Assembly (NCBI GenBank): GCA_964369265.1
Contig: CAYJEV010000062.1
Location: forward strand, 1 to 10,625
DNA length: 10,625 bases
Reading direction: 5' to 3'
DNA from: DAMCAP01 sp964369265
GTDB lineage: Bacteria; Bacillota; Clostridia; Oscillospirales; Ruminococcaceae
The notes beneath the pieces were generated by a model. It did no database searches, was not told the origin of the DNA, and saw only the letters and a program-made list of their open reading frames with translations. Position 1 is the first letter of the stretch, and every line of letters starts with the position of its first letter. The translations under genes were made by a program, and so were the position numbers. Shown here piece by piece: positions 6,431 to 10,625 of the stretch.

Positions 6431-7365
6431 TGAAATTAGCGTTTGTTTATGCAGGTCAAGGCAGCCAAAAGGTTGGCATGGGCGAAGATTTATATGATGC
6501 TAGAGCAGAGTTTAGAAATGTTATGGATAATCTTCCTGAAAGACTAAAGAAATTATCCTTCACAGGCCCTATGGAGGAGCTAACTCAAACTGAAAACACA
6601 CAACCTTGCCTTGTGGCATTTGCTTGTGGTGTGACAGCTATATTAAGAGCTGAGGGAATAGTTCCTGAGATGGCTGCTGGGCTTAGCCTTGGAGAGTATT
6701 CAGCTCTTGAATGCGCTGGTGCGATGGATGCAAAGGCTGCTGTTGAGCTTGTAAGCTTTAGAGGAAGTGTTATGGCTAAGGCTGTTGAGGGCGTTCCTTG
6801 TGCTATGAGCGCAGTTTTAGGGATGGATAGAGAGAAGCTAGACGAGTGTTGCAGAAGAGCAAATGATTTAGGTGTGGTACAAATTGCTAACTACAACTGC
6901 CCAGGTCAGCTTGTAATTGGCGGCGACAAAGATGCTGTTGAGAAGGCTTCTGCTTTAGCCTTAGAGGGCGGAGCGAAGAGAGTTATTCCGCTAGAGGTTT
7001 CTGGCGCTTTCCACACACCTCTAATGAAGCCAGCAGAGCTTGACATGGCAAGACATTTAGAGAATGTTAGCTTTAACTCACTTAACTTCCCAGTTATCTT
7101 CAACTGCACTGCAAATCCTTTAAGAGAGGGCGAGAGCATTGCAAAAAATTTAGAGAAGCAAATTTGCTCTGGTGTGTATTTTGAGGATAGCATTAGATAT
7201 ATGGAAGCAGCGGGCATTGATACAGTTATTGAAATCGGGCCAGGAAGAGCTTTATCTGGATTTATAAAGAAAACAACTAAGGCAATTAAATGCTATAACA
7301 TTGAAGATGTTGCTTCTTTAGAGGCGACTTTAACAGAACTAAAAGGTGCAGAGGTGAATGTGTAA
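6430..7365 (+). CDS. fabD: Malonyl-CoA:ACP transacylase
   Basis: Moves malonyl from CoA to AcpP, supplying the extender unit for FabH and FabF. The 311 aa are normal for the family. Motifs: GQGSQ (9-13), the nucleophile elbow GLSLGEYSAL with Ser86, Arg111 in SFRGSVM, His195 in SGAFHTPLM and IEIGPGRALSGF near the end. The elbow has Leu85 where many FabD proteins have His (GHSLG). From memory this variant is common in Firmicutes and is not a defect. The start codon overlaps the previous stop by one base (TAATG), with GGAGG at 6420-6424, so translation is probably coupled. Confidence 0.96.
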   Translation: MKLAFVYAGQGSQKVGMGEDLYDARAEFRNVMDNLPERLKKLSFTGPMEELTQTENTQPCLVAFACGVTAILRAEGIVPEMAAGLSLGEYSALECAGAMDAKAAVELVSFRGSVMAKAVEGVPCAMSAVLGMDREKLDECCRRANDLGVVQIANYNCPGQLVIGGDKDAVEKASALALEGGAKRVIPLEVSGAFHTPLMKPAELDMARHLENVSFNSLNFPVIFNCTANPLREGESIAKNLEKQICSGVYFEDSIRYMEAAGIDTVIEIGPGRALSGFIKKTTKAIKCYNIEDVASLEATLTELKGAEVNV

Positions 7366-8105
7366 TGAAAGATTGTGTAGCTATAGTAACAGGTGGTTCA
7401 AGAGGAATAGGTAGAGCTGTTGCAACAAAGCTTGCCTCAGAGGGCGCTAAGGTTGTAATCTCCTATTTAGGAGGAGAGGCTGCTGCAAACGAAACAGTTA
7501 AGCTTTGCGAAGAGCTTGGTGCAGAGTGCGTTGCTGTTAAGGCTAATGTTGCTGATTCAAATGAATGCGATATGCTTGTTAACGCTGCTAAGGAGAAGTT
7601 TGGCAGAGTTGATATATTAGTAAACAATGCTGGCATTACAAAAGATGGCTTGGCTGCTAGAATGAGCAACGAAGACTTCGATGCTGTTATTGATACAAAC
7701 TTAAAAGGCGCTTTTTATATGATGAGGGCTTGCGGAAAGCTAATGATGAAGCAAAGATACGGCAGAATTGTAAACATTGCTTCTGTTGTTGGAAGAATTG
7801 GCAATGCAGGTCAAATTAACTATGTTGCGAGCAAGGCTGGGGTTATTGGAATGACAAAGACAATGGCTAGAGAGCTTGCTTCAAGAAATGTAACAGCGAA
7901 TGCAGTTGCTCCTGGATTTATTGAAACAGATATGACAGCTGTTTTATCTGAGGATGTTATTTCTATGATGAAGGCAAACATCCCAACAGGAACTTTAGGT
8001 TCTGTTAACGATGTTGCGAATGCAGTTGCTTTTTTAGCTAAGAAAGAGTCTGGCTATATCACAGGCCAAACGCTATCAGTTGATGGCGGAATGACAATGC
8101 TTTAA
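7365..8105 (+). CDS. fabG: 3-oxoacyl-ACP reductase
   Basis: NADPH-dependent reduction of 3-oxoacyl-ACP to 3-hydroxyacyl-ACP. A 246-aa short-chain dehydrogenase with TGGSRGIG (9-16) for the cofactor, NNAGIT (87-92), Asn112, and the catalytic Ser140, Tyr153 and Lys157 in the YVASK context. PGFIETDMT (183-191) and the C-terminal TGQTLSVDGGM are the standard FabG signature. The start overlaps the fabD stop by one base (TAATG), with a weak GAGGTGA at 7351-7357, so it is probably translated by coupling to fabD. Confidence 0.97.
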   Translation: MKDCVAIVTGGSRGIGRAVATKLASEGAKVVISYLGGEAAANETVKLCEELGAECVAVKANVADSNECDMLVNAAKEKFGRVDILVNNAGITKDGLAARMSNEDFDAVIDTNLKGAFYMMRACGKLMMKQRYGRIVNIASVVGRIGNAGQINYVASKAGVIGMTKTMARELASRNVTANAVAPGFIETDMTAVLSEDVISMMKANIPTGTLGSVNDVANAVAFLAKKESGYITGQTLSVDGGMTML

Positions 8106-8191
8106 TTAAGTTGAGAGTTTAGCAATTTTCGCTTAACTAATTGTTAAGATTTTATAAGAATATACTAATAGTTTAAAAGGAAGACAAATTT
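8106..8191 (+). promoter_or_regulatory. fabG-fabF spacer with two competing small hairpins
   Basis: CTTAAC-TAATT-GTTAAG (8132-8148) is a 6-bp hairpin. Its left arm could instead pair with GTTTAGC (8118-8124) as GTTTAGC/GCTTAAC with one mismatch, so the two folds exclude each other. TATACT at 8161-8166 resembles a -10 box but no -35 box is at a proper distance. There is no T-run. AAAAGGAAG (8175-8183) is the fabF ribosome binding site. An attenuator or weak internal promoter is possible, but neither is shown. Confidence 0.35.
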
Positions 8192-9430
8192 ATGAAGAGA
8201 AGAGTAGTAATAACTGGTGTTGGTGCATTATCACCGCTAGGAAACAACGCAACAGATACATGGGAAGCAGCAAAGAAGGGTGTTTGTGGTATTGACTTTA
8301 TAAAGGGATACGACACTTCTAACCAAAAAGTTAAGGTTGCTGGCGAGCTAAAGAACTTTGAAGTAACAGATTACTTAGATAAAAAAGAAGCTAAGAGAAT
8401 GGATAAGTTTGTTCAATTAGGTCTTATTGCAGCAAAGGAAGCTTTCAAGCAAAGCGGACTAGATATGACAAAGGTTAACCCACATCGTTGTGGGGTATCT
8501 ATCGCTAGTGGTATCGGCGGCCTTGAGATTATTGAGATTGAGCATGAAAAGGCTAAGGACAAGGGCTTTGATAGAGTATCTCCTTTCTTTATTCCAATGG
8601 CTATTTCCAACATGGCTTCTGGAGTTGTTGCGATTGAGTTTGGCATGCAAGGCAGCGCAACTTGTATTGTAACTGCTTGTGCTTCTGGTACAAACGCAAT
8701 TGGCGAAAGCTTTAGACAAATTAGAGATGGTTATGCTGAGGTTGTAATCGCTGGCGGTGCTGAGGCAACAATCTGCCCTCTTGCAATTGGCGGATTTACT
8801 TCTATGAGAGCTCTATCTGAGTCAACTGATCCTAAGAGAGCTTCCATTCCTTTTGATAAGGAAAGAGATGGCTTTGTTATGGGCGAAGGCGCAGCTGTTA
8901 TGGTGCTTGAAGAGTATGAGCATGCTGTTGCTAGAGGCGCAAACATCATTGCTGAGCTAGTTGGCTATGGTTCAACTTGCGATGCTCATCATATGACTGC
9001 TCCGCTAGAGGATGGTTCTGGTGCTGCTAGATGTATGGTTGAGGCTCTTGCTGATGGCAATGTTCCTCATAGCGAGCTTGACTACATCAACGCACACGGC
9101 ACATCAACACCACTAAACGACAAGGGCGAAACTGTTGCAATTAAGTCTGCTTTAGGCGAGCATGCATACAAGACAGCTATCTCCTCCACAAAATCCATGA
9201 CAGGACATTTACTAGGTGCTGCTGGAGCTGTTGAGGCTATATTCTGCGCTTACGCAATTAGAGATAGCTTTATCCCTCCAACTGTTGGATATAAAGTACC
9301 AGACGAGAACTGCGATCTTGATATTGTACCAAATGTTGGTAGAGAAGCAAGCATCAGATACGCAATGACAAACTCACTAGGCTTTGGCGGACACAACGCA
9401 ACCCTTGTATTTAAAAAATTTGAAGCTTAA
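8192..9430 (+). CDS. fabF: 3-oxoacyl-ACP synthase II (KAS II)
   Basis: The elongating condensing enzyme, joining acyl-ACP with malonyl-ACP. The 412 aa match the family length. The Cys-His-His triad is present: Cys163 in VTACASGTNAIGE, His302 in NAHGTSTPLND and His339 in KSMTGHLLGAAGAVE. PFDKERDGFVMGEGA (220-234) and NSLGFGGHNATLVF near the C-terminus are further marks. The alternative, fabB, is less likely given the Firmicutes-type operon and the overall sequence. The start has AAGGAAG about eight bases upstream, and the gene follows fabG after an 86-nt gap. Confidence 0.97.
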   Translation: MKRRVVITGVGALSPLGNNATDTWEAAKKGVCGIDFIKGYDTSNQKVKVAGELKNFEVTDYLDKKEAKRMDKFVQLGLIAAKEAFKQSGLDMTKVNPHRCGVSIASGIGGLEIIEIEHEKAKDKGFDRVSPFFIPMAISNMASGVVAIEFGMQGSATCIVTACASGTNAIGESFRQIRDGYAEVVIAGGAEATICPLAIGGFTSMRALSESTDPKRASIPFDKERDGFVMGEGAAVMVLEEYEHAVARGANIIAELVGYGSTCDAHHMTAPLEDGSGAARCMVEALADGNVPHSELDYINAHGTSTPLNDKGETVAIKSALGEHAYKTAISSTKSMTGHLLGAAGAVEAIFCAYAIRDSFIPPTVGYKVPDENCDLDIVPNVGREASIRYAMTNSLGFGGHNATLVFKKFEA

Positions 9431-9443
9431 TTAGGAGGAACTT

Positions 9444-9869
9444 ATGGAACTCAATTCAAACCAAATTCAAGAAATAATTCCTCATAGATACCCTTTCCTA
9501 TTAGTTGATAAGATAACAGACTTTGAGGCTGGCAAATGGGCAAAGGGAATTAAATGTGTGACAGCTAATGAAATGCATTTTATCGGCCATTTCCCAAACC
9601 ATCATGTAATGCCTGGAGTGCTTATAATTGAAGCTCTTGCTCAGGTTGGCGCTATTGCTATTCTTTCTCTTCCAGAGAATAAAGGCAAGATTGCTTTTTT
9701 TGGTGGCATAAAGAATGCTCGCTTTAAGCAACAGGTTGTTCCTGGCGATGTGCTGGAGATGTCTGTTGAGATGACAACTGTTCGAGGCCCTGTTGGCTTT
9801 GGCAAGGCAGTTGCTAAGGTTAATGGAAAGGTGGCAGTTCAAGCTGAACTTTCCTTTGCTGTTGGGTAG
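9444..9869 (+). CDS. fabZ: 3-hydroxyacyl-ACP dehydratase
   Basis: Removes water from 3-hydroxyacyl-ACP to give trans-2-enoyl-ACP, the FabK substrate. A 141-aa single hot-dog domain with IPHRYPFLLVDKI (12-24), the catalytic His49 in GHFPNHHVMPGV and Glu63 in IIEALAQVGA. The second half (FKQQVVPGDVLEM) is typical of FabZ. AGGAGG at 9433-9438 lies five bases before the ATG. Nothing suggests FabA-type isomerase activity, and no FabM-like gene is in the window, so unsaturated fatty-acid synthesis cannot be accounted for from these genes alone. Confidence 0.96.
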   Translation: MELNSNQIQEIIPHRYPFLLVDKITDFEAGKWAKGIKCVTANEMHFIGHFPNHHVMPGVLIIEALAQVGAIAILSLPENKGKIAFFGGIKNARFKQQVVPGDVLEMSVEMTTVRGPVGFGKAVAKVNGKVAVQAELSFAVG

Positions 9870-9878
9870 GTGAGAGTA

Positions 9879-10328
9879 ATGCTTGAGAGGTCATTTGCTA
9901 CTGTGTATACAAAATTTAAGTTGAAATTTTATTCTGCTGTTTTTAGCAGGTTTGAAAATAGAGAGGCTAGCCTCTCGGCTGTGGAAACTTTTTGTGTTGA
10001 GGTGATATATGCTTTATCTCGCCCAACCATCAATGAGTTTGCTAGCTTTGCTCAAATCTCTGCTCCAAACGCAAACTATAAAATTAACAGCCTTATTAAA
10101 AAGGGTTATGTTAGAAAAGTTCAAAGCCTAACCGACAAGAGAGAATATCATCTTGAGGTTACTGAGAAGTACCTTGGCTACTATGGCATAACATATGACT
10201 ACATTTCTGTGGTTATGGACAGAATAAGAAAGCGCTTTTCTCCTGAAGATGTCAAAAAATTAGAAGAAATGCTTTTTATTATCTCCGACGAGCTTATGCC
10301 GGAAATTTCACTTAAAAAAGCAATATAA
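9879..10328 (+). CDS. MarR-family transcriptional regulator, FabT-like candidate
   Basis: Counting from the ATG at 9879 the product is 149 aa, a normal MarR length. A winged helix-turn-helix is visible. PTINEFASFAQISAPNANYKINSLIKKGY forms the helix-turn-helix, and VRKVQSLTDKREYHLEVTEK forms the wing with the usual DxR pattern. Helical ends on both sides would give the dimer. An in-frame GTG at 9870 touches the fabZ stop and would add three residues. I prefer ATG because AGGTGA (9868-9873) then sits five bases upstream. As the last gene of the fab operon it probably represses the operon in response to acyl-ACP or another acyl signal, as FabT does in streptococci, where fabT lies near the start of the cluster. 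That role is inference from context. Confidence 0.9.
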   Translation: MLERSFATVYTKFKLKFYSAVFSRFENREASLSAVETFCVEVIYALSRPTINEFASFAQISAPNANYKINSLIKKGYVRKVQSLTDKREYHLEVTEKYLGYYGITYDYISVVMDRIRKRFSPEDVKKLEEMLFIISDELMPEISLKKAI

Positions 10329-10329
10329 T

Positions 10330-10374
10330 AAAAAACTGTCACTACAATGATTTGAAATGTAGTGACAGTTTTTT
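10330..10374 (+). terminator. Rho-independent terminator of the fab operon
   Basis: A perfect 17-bp inverted repeat (10330-10346 and 10358-10374) with an 11-nt loop, one base past the regulator's stop codon. It has a run of A on the left arm and six T on the right. The symmetry means it could terminate transcription from both sides. Confidence 0.93.
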
Positions 10375-10382
10375 GTGTTGTT

Positions 10383-10625
10383 GTTGCGATTTCGTACGGC
10401 GGTGCATCTAGCGCCGCACCCTACTATTTGTGGAGCATCAATTTTTAGTGTGCTATTTATGGGTATGCAAAACTAAAAATGACATAGCAAATTGTAGCGG
10501 CGACTAGTAGTCGCCATTTTAATTTTGTGTAAATCATCTGGTTTTGCCATCAAGGCTCCGCTTTCGCTTACTTGATGGGTGGGGACGGATAGTGTGTTCC
10601 TCTGTTTATGGGTTTGGTGAAGCTT
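10383..10625 (-). repeat. Composite palindromic repeat, copy C (inverted, runs off the edge)
   Basis: Read on the minus strand this copy carries the middle modules of copies A and B in the same order: AAGCTTCACC at the window edge, CCATCAAG/CTTGATGG (10547-10578), GGCGACTAGTAGTCGCC (10499-10515) followed by GCTACAATT, then GGTGC/GCACC (10401-10420) next to ATAGTAGGGTGCGG. The last hairpin's loop differs from that of A and B, which share GCGCTCGA. The left-end modules would lie beyond 10625. The first-listed GGGATG module of A and B is absent here, so this copy is truncated at that end. Confidence 0.8.

Noticed and set aside
6682..6690. Leu in place of His in the FabD nucleophile elbow as a loss-of-function change
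   Set aside because: Ser86, Arg111 and His195 are all present, and GLSLGE elbows are known from other Firmicutes FabD proteins.

Overview
The window looks like chromosomal DNA from a low-GC Gram-positive bacterium, most likely a gut-type member of the Clostridia. The evidence is A/T-rich intergenic DNA, strong AGGAGG ribosome binding sites, a lipoprotein with a Gram-positive style signal, and a type II fatty-acid synthesis (FAS II) operon that uses the flavin enoyl-ACP reductase FabK and ends in a MarR-type regulator. No 16S rRNA or other phylogenetic marker is present, so the genus cannot be named.

Layout: positions 1-74 hold the last 23 codons of an unidentified plus-strand gene. Positions 75-890 are non-coding and packed with palindromic repeat modules (copy A). 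A minus-strand lipoprotein gene (961-2070), probably of the YiiG/DUF3829 type, has its own sigma-A-like promoter (2125-2153) and terminator (889-936). Positions 2160-2860 hold a second copy (B) of the composite repeat. A clear TTGACA-17-TAATAT promoter at 3001-3029 then starts the fatty-acid operon.

The operon runs 3107-10328, all on the plus strand: acpP, fabH, fabK, a second FabK/nitronate-monooxygenase-like flavoprotein with a Cys-rich tail, fabD, fabG, fabF, fabZ and a MarR-family regulator. Several genes overlap or abut (TAATG junctions at 6430 and 7365; the fabZ stop touches the regulator). FabD loads malonyl onto AcpP and FabH starts the chain by condensing acyl-CoA with malonyl-ACP. 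FabG reduces, FabZ dehydrates, FabK reduces the enoyl group and FabF elongates. No acetyl-CoA carboxylase genes (accABCD) are in the window, and a 17-bp-stem terminator at 10330-10374 closes the unit. The terminal MarR protein is a good candidate for a FabT-like repressor. A perfect 14-bp palindrome just downstream of the acpP -10 box is a candidate operator.

The least expected content is non-coding: a large composite repeat present three times (A 118-640, B 2223-2795, C 10383-10625 inverted and running off the end). Its modules keep the same order and fold into hairpins. Several stems differ between copies by compensating changes, which points to selection on, or templated spread of, a folded structure. 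It flanks the fatty-acid operon on both sides.
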